From Lysinimonas soli (GTDB lineage: Bacteria; Actinomycetota; Actinomycetes; Actinomycetales; Microbacteriaceae): a DNA stretch of 64,000 nt. A program made the position numbers and the translations under genes. Every line of letters starts with the position of its first letter. Positions within the stretch are counted from its first letter, which is position 1. The stretch is taken from assembly GCF_042655435.1 (NCBI RefSeq), contig NZ_JBHSMG010000001.1:1240001-1304000 (forward strand). The letters are read 5' to 3'. The notes under the pieces are model-generated. The model was not told the DNA's origin. It searched no databases and saw nothing but the letters and a program-made list of their open reading frames with translations. Of this stretch, positions 17,747 through 25,861 are shown in pieces.

Positions 17747-17773
17747 ATTCCGACGATAGCGGGAGGCCGGGCA

Positions 17774-17815
17774 TGCGGCGCGAGCGGTGAGTGGGCCCTG
17801 AGGGATTCGAACCCC
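17774..17815. repeat. Duplicated 3' end of tRNA-Val (42-bp direct repeat)
   Basis: These 42 bases are identical to 17853-17894, which contain the last 24 nt of the tRNA-Val gene (T-arm and acceptor 3' strand) plus 18 nt of downstream flank. The copies are 79 bp apart. The unit between them ends with a small palindrome (GAGACGC/GCGTCTC). The copy lacks the D-arm and anticodon arm and is not a tRNA gene. It looks like a scar of site-specific integration or slippage at the tRNA 3' end. Confidence 0.8.
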
Positions 17816-17870
17816 GAGACGCATCGCGTCTCGCGTCAGTCCTACTCCGGCGTGCGGCGCGAGCGGTGAG

Positions 17871-17944
17871 TGGGCCCTGAGGGATTCGAACCCCCGACAT
17901 CCACGGTGTAAACGTGGCGCTCTAACCGACTGAGCTAAGAGCCC
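17871..17944 (-). tRNA. tRNA-Val (anticodon TAC)
   Basis: On the minus strand the 74-nt cloverleaf is complete: acceptor GGGCTCT/AGGGCCC with one T-G pair, D-arm GCTC/GAGC, anticodon stem CCACG/CGTGG with loop TTTACAC (anticodon TAC), T-arm GGGGGTTCGAATCCC. The discriminator is A and CCA is not encoded. It is divergent from the membrane protein gene at 17986, and TACGAT at about 17957-17962 on the minus strand is a fair -10 element. Confidence 0.96.
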
Positions 17945-17973
17945 GCGTGCCCGATCGTAGCCGGACTCGCACC

Positions 17974-17979
17974 TACACT
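17974..17979 (+). promoter_or_regulatory. -10 element for a leaderless transcript
   Basis: TACACT lies exactly 6 nt before the ATG at 17986. Transcription would begin at or within a base or two of the start codon. No ribosome-binding site is present in that gap. Confidence 0.55.
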
Positions 17980-17985
17980 CGCAGC

Positions 17986-18642
17986 ATGGCGACGCGAACA
18001 CCGAGGGCGATCCCCGAACAACCGGAGCAGCGCTGGCCGGCCATCGTCGCCGTCACCGTCGCCGTCGTCGTGTACGTGCTGCTGCCCTCGACCTTCCTCG
18101 GGATTCCGCGATACATCCTCCCGATCGTGGCGACGCTCCTGCTCATCCCCCTGATCGTGCTCAACCCGCGTCACTTCACGCGGGAGACCGCCTGGTCGCG
18201 CTGGCTGTCGATCACCCTCGGCGGTGTGCTGACGATCGCCAACCAGATCGAGGTCGTCGGGGTCGTGCAGGAGCTGCTCTCGAGCAGTGCCCACGGGCCT
18301 CAGGTGCTCCTGACCGCCCTGCAGGTCTGGGTGACCGACATCATCGCCTTCGGCCTGGTCTATTGGGAGGTGGACGGCCGCGGCCCGGTCTCGCGTCGCC
18401 TGCCGAACGATCCCGAGGCCCGCGACTTCCGCTTCCCGCAGGAGGACACCGGCAAGCCGACGTCCTGGCGCCCGGCTTTCTTCGACTACCTGTACTTCTC
18501 GCTGACCAACATGATGGCCTTCAGCCCCACCGACGTGATGCCGCTGACCCACCGGGCCAAAGCCCTCATGGCGGTGCAGTCGATCACCGGTTTCGGGCTG
18601 CTCGCGCTGGTCATCGCCCGCGCGGTGAACATCCTGACCTAG
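17986..18642 (+). CDS. Conserved integral membrane protein, DUF1345-like
   Basis: The 218-residue protein has about five hydrophobic helices (around residues 20-37, 39-58, 70-92, 103-122 and 190-215) and a loop segment FFDYLYFSLTNMMAFSPTD before the last helix, which resembles the DUF1345 family ending. The YFSLTNMMAFSPTD stretch is also reminiscent of an ion-channel pore loop, but this is only a visual impression. Function is unknown. It is divergent from tRNA-Val and lacks a ribosome-binding site, consistent with the -10 element at 17974. Confidence 0.7.
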   Translation: MATRTPRAIPEQPEQRWPAIVAVTVAVVVYVLLPSTFLGIPRYILPIVATLLLIPLIVLNPRHFTRETAWSRWLSITLGGVLTIANQIEVVGVVQELLSSSAHGPQVLLTALQVWVTDIIAFGLVYWEVDGRGPVSRRLPNDPEARDFRFPQEDTGKPTSWRPAFFDYLYFSLTNMMAFSPTDVMPLTHRAKALMAVQSITGFGLLALVIARAVNILT

Positions 18643-18672
18643 CGGAGCCTCCTGACGGCGCCCGCGAGCGCG

Positions 18673-19146
18673 CTACACGTGCGCGGGAAGCACCTCGTCG
18701 AGCGCCGCACGATACTCGTCGATCGAGCGCGGCTCCCCCGGAGCGGTGATGAAGGAGGCGCGGATGACGCCCTTGACGTCGATGACGAAGGTCGCGCGGT
18801 TCGCGAACCCCTTCTCCTCGAGGAACACGCCGTACTCCTTGGCGACGGCCCCATGCGGCCAGAAGTCCGCGAGCAGCGTGAAGTCGTAGCCCTCCTGCTC
18901 GGCCCATGCCCGCAGGCTCGCCTTCGAGTCGACGGAGATCCCGATGAGTTCGACCCCGTTGGCCTTGAACAGCGAGAGGTTGTCGCGCAGGGCGCACAGC
19001 TCACCCGTGCAGGTGCTCGAGAACGCCAGCGGGAAGAAGACCAGAACGACCGGCCGCTTGCCACGGAAGTCGCTCAGCCGGATGTGTTCACCGAACTGAT
19101 TCGCCAGATCGAAGTCGGGAGCCTGAGTGTCGTTCTCGAGAGCCAT
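18673..19146 (-). CDS. Peroxiredoxin, AhpE-type
   Basis: This 157-residue thioredoxin-fold peroxidase has the peroxidatic cysteine Cys46 in the PLAFSSTCTGELC motif, with Thr and the later Arg (NRATFVID) of the active site. The size and motif match the 1-Cys AhpE group of actinobacteria; the second Cys51 in the motif is typical of that group. It reduces peroxides in the cytosol using mycothiol/mycoredoxin or thioredoxin partners. An AAGGA ribosome-binding site lies about 11 nt before ATG 19146. The gene is convergent with the membrane protein at 17986. Confidence 0.92.
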   Translation of the reverse strand: MALENDTQAPDFDLANQFGEHIRLSDFRGKRPVVLVFFPLAFSSTCTGELCALRDNLSLFKANGVELIGISVDSKASLRAWAEQEGYDFTLLADFWPHGAVAKEYGVFLEEKGFANRATFVIDVKGVIRASFITAPGEPRSIDEYRAALDEVLPAHV

Positions 19147-19398
19147 CGTCGCTCGTGTCCTTTCGAGCCGGGCGGCGTAGGAGGCCTCGCCCGGTAGTCC
19201 AGCGCACGATCATACGCCGCGGCCTGGCGTTTCGCCGTGGACGCGCCTCGGCTCCCCTGCGACGCTCACCACGTCGTCGCCGCCGAACTAGAGTGGACTG
19301 CGCACGAAACGGCTTCCGCCCGCAACCCGGTGCGGGAGTCGACGACCGCTCTCATGGCCCCACCCGGCTATGTCGCCACCCAGAGAAAGAGGTCAACG

Positions 19399-22125
19399 GT
19401 GACGGTGAACGACCAGGACCCGTATTCGGTCAACTACACGGACTCCGATCCCGACGAGACCGCCGAGTGGCAGGAATCCCTCGACCAGCTGGTGGCCGAG
19501 AAGGGTCACGGCCGCGCCCGAGACATCATGCTGAGCCTGCTCAAGCGGTCGAAGGACCTGCAACTCGGTGTGCCGATGGTCCCCACGACGGACTACATCA
19601 ACACGATCGCTCCCGAGAACGAGCCGGCCTTCCCGGGTGACGAGGAGCTCGAACGCCGCTATCGCGCCTGGATCCGCTGGAACGCCGCCATCACGGTGCA
19701 CCGCGCCCAGCGCCCCGGGATCGGCGTCGGCGGTCACATCTCGACGTACGCCTCCTCCGCCGCGCTCTACGAGGTCGGCCACAACTGGTTCTTCCGCGGG
19801 AAGGACCACCCGGGCGGCGGCGACCAGATCTTCTACCAGGGCCACGCCTCCCCCGGCATGTACGCGCGCGCCTTCCTCGAGGGCCGCCTGAGCGAGCAGG
19901 ACCTCGACGGCTTCCGCCAGGAGAAGAGCAAGGCCCCTCATGGCCTCAGCTCCTACCCGCACCCGCGGCTGATGCCGCACTTCTGGGAGTTCCCGACCGT
20001 GTCGATGGGTCTCGGCCCGATCAACGCGATCCACCAGGCGCAGTCCAACAAGTACCTGACCAACCGCGGCATCAAGGACGCGAGCGACCAGCACGTCTGG
20101 GCCTTCCTCGGCGACGGCGAGATGGACGAGGTCGAGAGCCGGGGCGCCCTGCAGTGGGCCGCCAATGACAAGCTCGACAACCTGACCTTCGTGATCAACT
20201 GCAACCTGCAGCGGCTGGACGGCCCGGTTCGCGGCAACGGCAAGATCATCCAGGAGCTCGAGAGCTTCTTCCGCGGTGCGGGCTGGAACGTCATCAAGGT
20301 GGTCTGGGGCCGCGAGTGGGACGCCCTGCTCGCCGCCGACACCACCGGCGCGCTCGTCAACCTGATGAACGTCACGCCCGACGGCGACTACCAGACCTAC
20401 AAGGCCGAGAACGGCGCCTACGTGCGCGAGAACTTCTTCGGCCGCGACCCGGTCACGGCGAAGCTCGTCGAGGGATACTCCGACGAGCAGCTGTGGAACC
20501 TCAAGCGCGGTGGCCACGACTACCGCAAGGTGTACGCGGCGTTCAAAGCCGCCGTCGAGCACAAGGGGCAGCCGACCGTCATCCTGGCCAAGACGGTCAA
20601 GGGCTACGGCCTCGGCCCGAGCTTCGAGGGCCGCAACGCGACCCATCAGATGAAGAAGCTCACGCTCGACAACCTCAAGCAGTTCCGCGATGTCATGCGC
20701 ATTCCGATCACGGATGCCGCGCTCGAGGAGAACCCGTACCAGCCGCCGTTCTACAACCCCGGCCCCGACGACCCGGCGATCCAGTACCTGCAGGAGCGTC
20801 GCCGCGAGCTCGGCGGCTACGTGCCGGAGCGACGCACCAAATACACCCAGATCGCCATCCCCGACGACTCCGTCTACGAGATCTCGCGCAAGGGCTCGGG
20901 CAAGCAGGAGGTCGCCACCACGATGGCGTTCGCCCGCCTGCTCAAAGACCTGCTGAAGTCGCCCGATTTCGGCCACCGGATCGTGCCGATCATCCCGGAT
21001 GAGGCGCGCACCTTCGGCATGGACGCCTACTTCCCGACCGCGAAGATCTACAACCCGAACGGCCAGCACTACACCTCGGTCGACCGGGAGCTGCTGCTCG
21101 CCTACAAGGAGAGCCCGCAGGGCCAGATCATCCACACCGGCATCAACGAGGCCGGCGCGTTCTCGGCGTTCACGGCCGCGGGCACCGCCTACGCGACGCA
21201 GGGCGAGCCGCTCATCCCGGTCTACGTCTTCTACTCGATGTTCGGGTTCCAGCGCACCGGCGACGCCATGTGGGCCGCCGGCGACCAGATGGCCCGCGGC
21301 TTCATCATCGGGGCGACGGCCGGTCGCACGACGCTGACCGGCGAGGGCCTGCAGCACGCCGACGGCCACTCGCACCTGCTGGCCTCGACGAATCCGGCGG
21401 TGGTCAGCTACGACCCCGCGTACGGCTACGAGATCGGCCGTCTCGTGCAGGCGGGCATCGAGCGCATGTACGGCGGGCAGCATCCGAACCCGAACGTCAT
21501 GTACTACATCACGGTCTACAACGAGCCGCACCAGCAGCCCGTCGAGCCCGAGAACCTCGACGTCGACGGCCTGCTCAAGGGCATCTACAAGCTCAAGGCC
21601 GCCGACAACCTCGGCCCGAAGGCCCAGCTGCTCGCCTCGGGCGTCGCCCTGCCGTGGGCACTCGAGGCGCAGGAGCTGCTCGCGCGCGACTGGAACGTCG
21701 CCGCCGACGTGTGGAGCGTCACCTCGTGGACCGAGTTGCGCCGCGACGGCCTGGCCGCCGACGAGCACAACTTCCTCCACCCGGAAGAGCCGCCGCAGGT
21801 GCCCTACCTCTGGGCGAAGCTGGCCGGGTCCGATGGCCCGTTCGTCGCGGTCTCGGACTACATGCACGCGGTGCCCGACCAGATCAGGCCCTTCGTGCCG
21901 GGCGAGTACGTCACCCTCGGCGCCGACGACTTCGGCTTCAGCGACACGAGGCCCGCTGCGCGTCGGTTCTTCAAGATCGACGGCCCGTCGATCGTCGTGC
22001 GCACGCTGCAGTCGCTGGCGCGTCGCGGCGAGGTCGACCCCGCTGCGGTGACCCAGGCGATCGAGAAGTACCAGCTGCACGACGTGACAGCCGGCACCTC
22101 CGGGTCGGCGGGCGGGGAGAGTTGA
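19399..22125 (+). CDS. aceE: Pyruvate dehydrogenase E1 component (homodimeric)
   Basis: At 908 residues this matches the homodimeric AceE of gamma-proteobacteria and actinobacteria. The thiamine diphosphate motif begins at GDGEMDEVESRGA, and the family segments GHISTYASSA, QGHASPGMYARAF and NLQRLDGPVRGNGK are intact. It decarboxylates pyruvate and feeds acetyl groups to the E2 lipoyl enzyme. GTG 19399 was chosen because AAGAGG lies 6 nt upstream; a second in-frame GTG is at 19405. It is followed at once by fasR and the fab genes, so it supplies acetyl-CoA for the pathway encoded next to it. Confidence 0.96.
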   Translation: MTVNDQDPYSVNYTDSDPDETAEWQESLDQLVAEKGHGRARDIMLSLLKRSKDLQLGVPMVPTTDYINTIAPENEPAFPGDEELERRYRAWIRWNAAITVHRAQRPGIGVGGHISTYASSAALYEVGHNWFFRGKDHPGGGDQIFYQGHASPGMYARAFLEGRLSEQDLDGFRQEKSKAPHGLSSYPHPRLMPHFWEFPTVSMGLGPINAIHQAQSNKYLTNRGIKDASDQHVWAFLGDGEMDEVESRGALQWAANDKLDNLTFVINCNLQRLDGPVRGNGKIIQELESFFRGAGWNVIKVVWGREWDALLAADTTGALVNLMNVTPDGDYQTYKAENGAYVRENFFGRDPVTAKLVEGYSDEQLWNLKRGGHDYRKVYAAFKAAVEHKGQPTVILAKTVKGYGLGPSFEGRNATHQMKKLTLDNLKQFRDVMRIPITDAALEENPYQPPFYNPGPDDPAIQYLQERRRELGGYVPERRTKYTQIAIPDDSVYEISRKGSGKQEVATTMAFARLLKDLLKSPDFGHRIVPIIPDEARTFGMDAYFPTAKIYNPNGQHYTSVDRELLLAYKESPQGQIIHTGINEAGAFSAFTAAGTAYATQGEPLIPVYVFYSMFGFQRTGDAMWAAGDQMARGFIIGATAGRTTLTGEGLQHADGHSHLLASTNPAVVSYDPAYGYEIGRLVQAGIERMYGGQHPNPNVMYYITVYNEPHQQPVEPENLDVDGLLKGIYKLKAADNLGPKAQLLASGVALPWALEAQELLARDWNVAADVWSVTSWTELRRDGLAADEHNFLHPEEPPQVPYLWAKLAGSDGPFVAVSDYMHAVPDQIRPFVPGEYVTLGADDFGFSDTRPAARRFFKIDGPSIVVRTLQSLARRGEVDPAAVTQAIEKYQLHDVTAGTSGSAGGES

Positions 22126-22172
22126 CGCGCGCCGCCGGATCACCGTTCGGCGCGGCATGAGCGCGCGGCGCG

Positions 22173-23354
22173 ATGGCTGAGCGCACCCGCCCGCAGACTC
22201 TCGCCTGGCTGCGCACGCTCTCGGGCGAGCTGTCGACGGCGACTCTCAAGCGTCTCGACGACACCCTGCCGTGGTACCGCGACATGCCCCCTGGTCGACG
22301 GAGCGCGGTCGGCCTGGTCGCTCAAGCCGGCATCACCTCGTTCATCTCGTGGTTCGAAGATCCGACCTCGACCCCGTGGATCGCGGCCGACGTCTTCGGA
22401 GCGGCCCCGCGCGAACTGCTGCGCTCGGTCAGCCTGCAGCAGACGCTGCAACTCATCCGGGTCACGGTCGAGGTCGTCGAGCAGCGGGTCAAGGATGCCG
22501 ACGAGTCGCTGCGCGAGGCGATCCTGCTCTACTCGCGCGAGATCGCCTTCGCGGCCGCCGACGTCTACGCGAGGGCCGCGGAGGCCCGCGGCCTGTGGGA
22601 CGCCCGCCTCGAAGCCCTCGTGGTCGACTCCATCCTCACGGGGGAATACGACAGCGAGCTGCCGAGCCGCATCGCCGCACTCGGTTGGAACGGGCACGGC
22701 GCGGTCAGCGTGCTCGTGGGCACCGCCCCGCGCATCCTCGACGTCGACATGCTCCGGCGCACCGCTCGTCATCTCGACTCGGATGTGCTGATCGGCGTGC
22801 AGGGCAGCCGGCTCGTCATCGTGATCGGCCGGGTCGACCCGGCCGAGGAGTCGGAGTCGAAGGACCCGCTGCCCTTCCTCGAGATCGCGGCCCGGCTCGA
22901 ACCGGGCTTCGGGCCCGGGCACCTCGTGCTGGGTCACGAGGTGCCGTCGCTCGTCGACGCGGCACGCAGCGCCCGGGCGGCCCTGGCCGGGTTCGCGGTG
23001 GCCAAGGCCTGGCGCAACGCACCCCGGCCCACCCTCGCCGACGATCTGCTGCCCGAGCGCGCCCTGGCCGGCGATCCGCTCGCCCGTTCGACCCTCATCG
23101 CCCGCATCTACAAGCCGCTGCAGAACCACTCGACCGAGCTGCTGACCACGCTGTGGTGCTACCTCGACAACGGTCGCTCGCTTGAGGCCACCGCCCGTGA
23201 GCTGTTCGTGCATCCGAACACCGTGCGCTATCGGCTCAAGCGCATCAGCGAGGTGATCGGCTGGGACGCCACGGGCGCCCGCGAGGCGCTGATCCTGCAA
23301 TCCGCCCTCATCATCGGCTCGATCGCCGATCCCGACGGTCGACCGCAGAAGTAG
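22173..23354 (+). CDS. fasR: PucR/CdaR-family regulator of fatty acid synthesis (FasR-like)
   Basis: The 393-residue protein has an N-terminal RsbRD-like region, a central GGDEF-like domain (about residues 150-290) and a C-terminal PucR helix-turn-helix (LEATARELFVHPNTVRYRLK). In Streptomyces the gene in this position, immediately before fabD, encodes FasR, which activates the fabD-fabH-acpP-fabF operon; the same order is seen here. The start ATG 22173 has no good ribosome-binding site and lies 47 nt after aceE, in a GC-rich hairpin-prone stretch, so the exact start is uncertain. Confidence 0.85.
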   Translation: MAERTRPQTLAWLRTLSGELSTATLKRLDDTLPWYRDMPPGRRSAVGLVAQAGITSFISWFEDPTSTPWIAADVFGAAPRELLRSVSLQQTLQLIRVTVEVVEQRVKDADESLREAILLYSREIAFAAADVYARAAEARGLWDARLEALVVDSILTGEYDSELPSRIAALGWNGHGAVSVLVGTAPRILDVDMLRRTARHLDSDVLIGVQGSRLVIVIGRVDPAEESESKDPLPFLEIAARLEPGFGPGHLVLGHEVPSLVDAARSARAALAGFAVAKAWRNAPRPTLADDLLPERALAGDPLARSTLIARIYKPLQNHSTELLTTLWCYLDNGRSLEATARELFVHPNTVRYRLKRISEVIGWDATGAREALILQSALIIGSIADPDGRPQK

Positions 23355-23475
23355 CCGCCGTCCGGACCTCGGAGGTGGCGTTCGCCGCCGGGCCTGTAGC
23401 TTTCCGCCAAGGTCACGCCGGATTCTTAGTACCCCGAGTTCGACGCGGGCGCCTCCGAGTTGACAGACTGGGCTG

Positions 23476-24438
23476 GTGAGTGTCGTCATCGTCGCCCCCG
23501 GTCAGGGATCGCAGACCCCCGGATTCCTGGAACCCTGGCTCGCCGAGCCCCGCTTCGCGGAGCATCTCGCGGCTCTGTCGGAGGCCGCCGGCCTCGATCT
23601 GGCGGCGCACGGAACGGTGTCGGACGCCGACACGATCCGAGACACGGCCGTCGCCCAGCCGCTCATCGTGGCCGCATCGCTCGTGGCCCTCGCCGCGGTT
23701 CTGGATGAGGGCTCCGGCTCGGGCTGGAAGGGCAAGACCGCGGGCATCGCCGGCCATTCCGTGGGCGAGGTCGCCGCGGCCGCCGGCGCGGGCATCCTCA
23801 GCGAGCAGGACGCGATGAAGCTCGTCGCCGCCCGGGGTACGGCCATGGCCGCCGCGGCGGCCCAAGTCGCAACCGGCATGAGCGCCGTGATCGGTGGCGA
23901 CGAAGACGAGCTGCTCGCCAAGCTCGAAGCGCTCGGGCTGCAGCCGGCCAACTTCAACGGCGGCGGTCAGATCGTCGTCGCCGGCGAGCTTCCCGCTCTG
24001 GCCGCGTTGCAGTCGGACCCGCCGGCCGGTGCTCGGATCATTCCGTTGCAGGTGGCCGGTGCATTCCACACCCGGTATATGCAGCCGGCGGTGGAGACCC
24101 TGCGCGGGGTCGCCGCCACCCTGGATGTGAGTGATCCGGACTGGACCATCTGGACCAACAAGGACGGGTCGATCGTGAGGTCCGGCCGCGAGTTCATCGA
24201 CCTCCTGGTGGGCCAGGTGGCGTCGCCGGTGCGGTGGGACCTCGACATGGCGGCGTTCGCAACGGCCGGGGTCACGGGGCTCATCGAGCTCGCGCCGGCC
24301 GGCGCCCTCGTCGGCCTCGCCAAGCGGGGCCTGAAGGGGATCCCGACCGTGGCCGTCAAGACCCCCGACGACATCCCCCTCGCCCACCAACTCCTCGACG
24401 ACATCGCCGACGCCGACGCAGACAACGGAGCATCATGA
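23476..24438 (+). CDS. fabD: Malonyl-CoA:ACP transacylase
   Basis: This 320-residue enzyme transfers malonyl groups from CoA to ACP. It starts with the typical APGQGSQTPG motif, has the nucleophile Ser95 in GHSVGEV, and later the His in AGAFHTRYM. It is the first gene of the fatty acid elongation operon. GTG 23476 has CAGACT at 23464-23469 exactly 6 nt upstream and no ribosome-binding site, so leaderless transcription is possible. Its stop overlaps the fabH start (ATGA). Confidence 0.95.
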   Translation: MSVVIVAPGQGSQTPGFLEPWLAEPRFAEHLAALSEAAGLDLAAHGTVSDADTIRDTAVAQPLIVAASLVALAAVLDEGSGSGWKGKTAGIAGHSVGEVAAAAGAGILSEQDAMKLVAARGTAMAAAAAQVATGMSAVIGGDEDELLAKLEALGLQPANFNGGGQIVVAGELPALAALQSDPPAGARIIPLQVAGAFHTRYMQPAVETLRGVAATLDVSDPDWTIWTNKDGSIVRSGREFIDLLVGQVASPVRWDLDMAAFATAGVTGLIELAPAGALVGLAKRGLKGIPTVAVKTPDDIPLAHQLLDDIADADADNGAS

Positions 24439-25463
24439 CCGCCACCGCATCCTCTTCGACGTCGCACCCGCGTCTGCACCAGTCCGTCGGGCACCCCTAC
24501 ACGCGCATCCTCGCCCTGGGCGCCGCCCGCGGCGACATCGTCGTGCCGAACTCCGAGCTCGTCGAGGCGATCGACTCGAGCGACGAGTGGATCCGTCAGC
24601 GCACCGGCATCATCACCCGCAAGCGGGCGCGCAAGGGCCTGAACGCGATCGACCTGGCCGAGACCGCGGGGCGGGAGGCGATCGCCAAGTCGGGCATCCG
24701 TCCCGATCAGATCGGAGCCGTGCTGGTCTCGACGATCAGCAATGTCGCCGTGACCCCGTCGATGTCGTCGCTGCTGGCCGAGCGCCTCGGGGTCAGCCCG
24801 GCCCCGGCCTACGACATCAGTGCCGCGTGCGCCGGCTACACCTACGGGATCGCCCAGGCCGACGCGCTCATCCGGTCCGGCGCCGCCGACTACGTGCTCG
24901 TGGTGGGCGCCGAGAAGCTCTCGCAGTATGTGCACCCCAATGACCGCTCGATCTCGTTCCTGCTCGGCGACGGCGCCGGCGCCGCGGTGGTGGGTCCCGC
25001 CGACGAGCCGGGAATCTCGACCACGATCTGGGGCTCGGACGGCTCGAAGTGGGATGCCGTCGGCATGAACGCGACCTTCGAGGAGTACCTCGACAAGGTG
25101 AAGCCGTGGCCGACCATGCGGCAGGACGGTCAGGCGGTCTTCCGTTGGGCGGTGTGGGAGATGGCGAAGGTCGCGAAGCAGGCGCTGGCGGCCGCCGGCG
25201 TCACCCCGGCCGACCTCGCGGCGTTCATCCCCCACCAGGCGAACATGCGGATCATCGACGAGCTGGCCAAGCAGATCGGCCTTCCCGAGACCGTGCAGAT
25301 CGCCCGCGACATCGAGACGACCGGCAACACCTCGGCCGCCTCGATCCCCCTCGCGACCCACCGTCTGCTCGAGGAGCACCCGGAGCTCAGCGGCGGTCTC
25401 GCCCTGCAGATCGGCTTCGGCGCCGGCCTGGTCTACGGGGCCCAGGTCGTGCGGCTCCCCTAG
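24435..25463 (+). CDS. fabH: 3-oxoacyl-ACP synthase III
   Basis: The 342-residue thiolase-fold enzyme starts fatty acid chains by condensing an acyl-CoA primer with malonyl-ACP. The triad is present: Cys132 in SAACAGYTYG, His in IPHQANMRI and Asn in TTGNTSAAS. In this group branched primers derived from amino acids are usual. ATG 24435 overlaps the fabD stop, which supports coupling. Confidence 0.95.
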   Translation: MTATASSSTSHPRLHQSVGHPYTRILALGAARGDIVVPNSELVEAIDSSDEWIRQRTGIITRKRARKGLNAIDLAETAGREAIAKSGIRPDQIGAVLVSTISNVAVTPSMSSLLAERLGVSPAPAYDISAACAGYTYGIAQADALIRSGAADYVLVVGAEKLSQYVHPNDRSISFLLGDGAGAAVVGPADEPGISTTIWGSDGSKWDAVGMNATFEEYLDKVKPWPTMRQDGQAVFRWAVWEMAKVAKQALAAAGVTPADLAAFIPHQANMRIIDELAKQIGLPETVQIARDIETTGNTSAASIPLATHRLLEEHPELSGGLALQIGFGAGLVYGAQVVRLP

Positions 25464-25521
25464 GATTGTCCACGGTCACTCGACACCACCCCTCGCACCA
25501 CCCCCTTCAAGGAGATACGAA

Positions 25522-25770
25522 ATGGCACTGTCCCAGGACGAGGTTCTCGCCGGTCTGGCTGAACTGATCAATGACGAGACCGGCATCGCGACGGACACTG
25601 TGGAGATGGGCAAGTCGTTCACCGACGACCTCGACATCGACTCGATCTCGATGATGACGATCGTCGTGAACGCCGAAGAGAAGTTCGACGTCAAGATCCC
25701 CGACGACGAGGTCAAGAACCTCGTGACCGTCGGCGACGCCGTCACCTACATCGTCAACGCGCAGGCCTGA
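25522..25770 (+). CDS. acpP: Acyl carrier protein
   Basis: This is an 82-residue acidic four-helix carrier with the phosphopantetheine attachment serine at residue 41 in DLDIDSISMM. It carries growing acyl chains in the cytosol. An AAGGAG ribosome-binding site lies 7 nt before ATG 25522, the best in this operon and suited to its high abundance. It sits between fabH and fabF, and the gap to fabF holds a set of overlapping hairpins. Confidence 0.96.
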   Translation: MALSQDEVLAGLAELINDETGIATDTVEMGKSFTDDLDIDSISMMTIVVNAEEKFDVKIPDDEVKNLVTVGDAVTYIVNAQA

Positions 25771-25771
25771 G

Positions 25772-25838
25772 CCCCGCCGCAGCGGCATGGGGCGGGGACA
25801 CGACTCGTCTCCCCGCCCGTTGCCCGGCTCGCGCCGGG
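25772..25838 (+). other. Overlapping inverted repeats between acpP and fabF
   Basis: Segment A (CCCCGCC, 25772-25778) can pair with segment B (GGCGGGG, 25791-25797), but B can also pair with segment C (GGCGGGGA with TCCCCGCC, 25810-25817), so the two stems exclude each other. A third independent stem (CCCGGC/GCCGGG, 25823-25838, 4-nt loop) follows and is trailed by TTCTT. The arrangement resembles an attenuator or a processing/stability element that would set acpP above fabF. Confidence 0.5.
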
Positions 25839-25861
25839 TTCTTCCACGGGAGAAAGTTCGA

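Noticed and set aside
17774..17850. A second tRNA gene next to tRNA-Val.
   Set aside because: Only the T-arm and acceptor 3' strand are present; there is no D-arm, anticodon arm or 5' acceptor strand.
23460..23465. TTGACA just before fabD as a -35 element.
   Set aside because: It ends only 10 nt before the GTG, so the matching -10 would fall inside the coding region.
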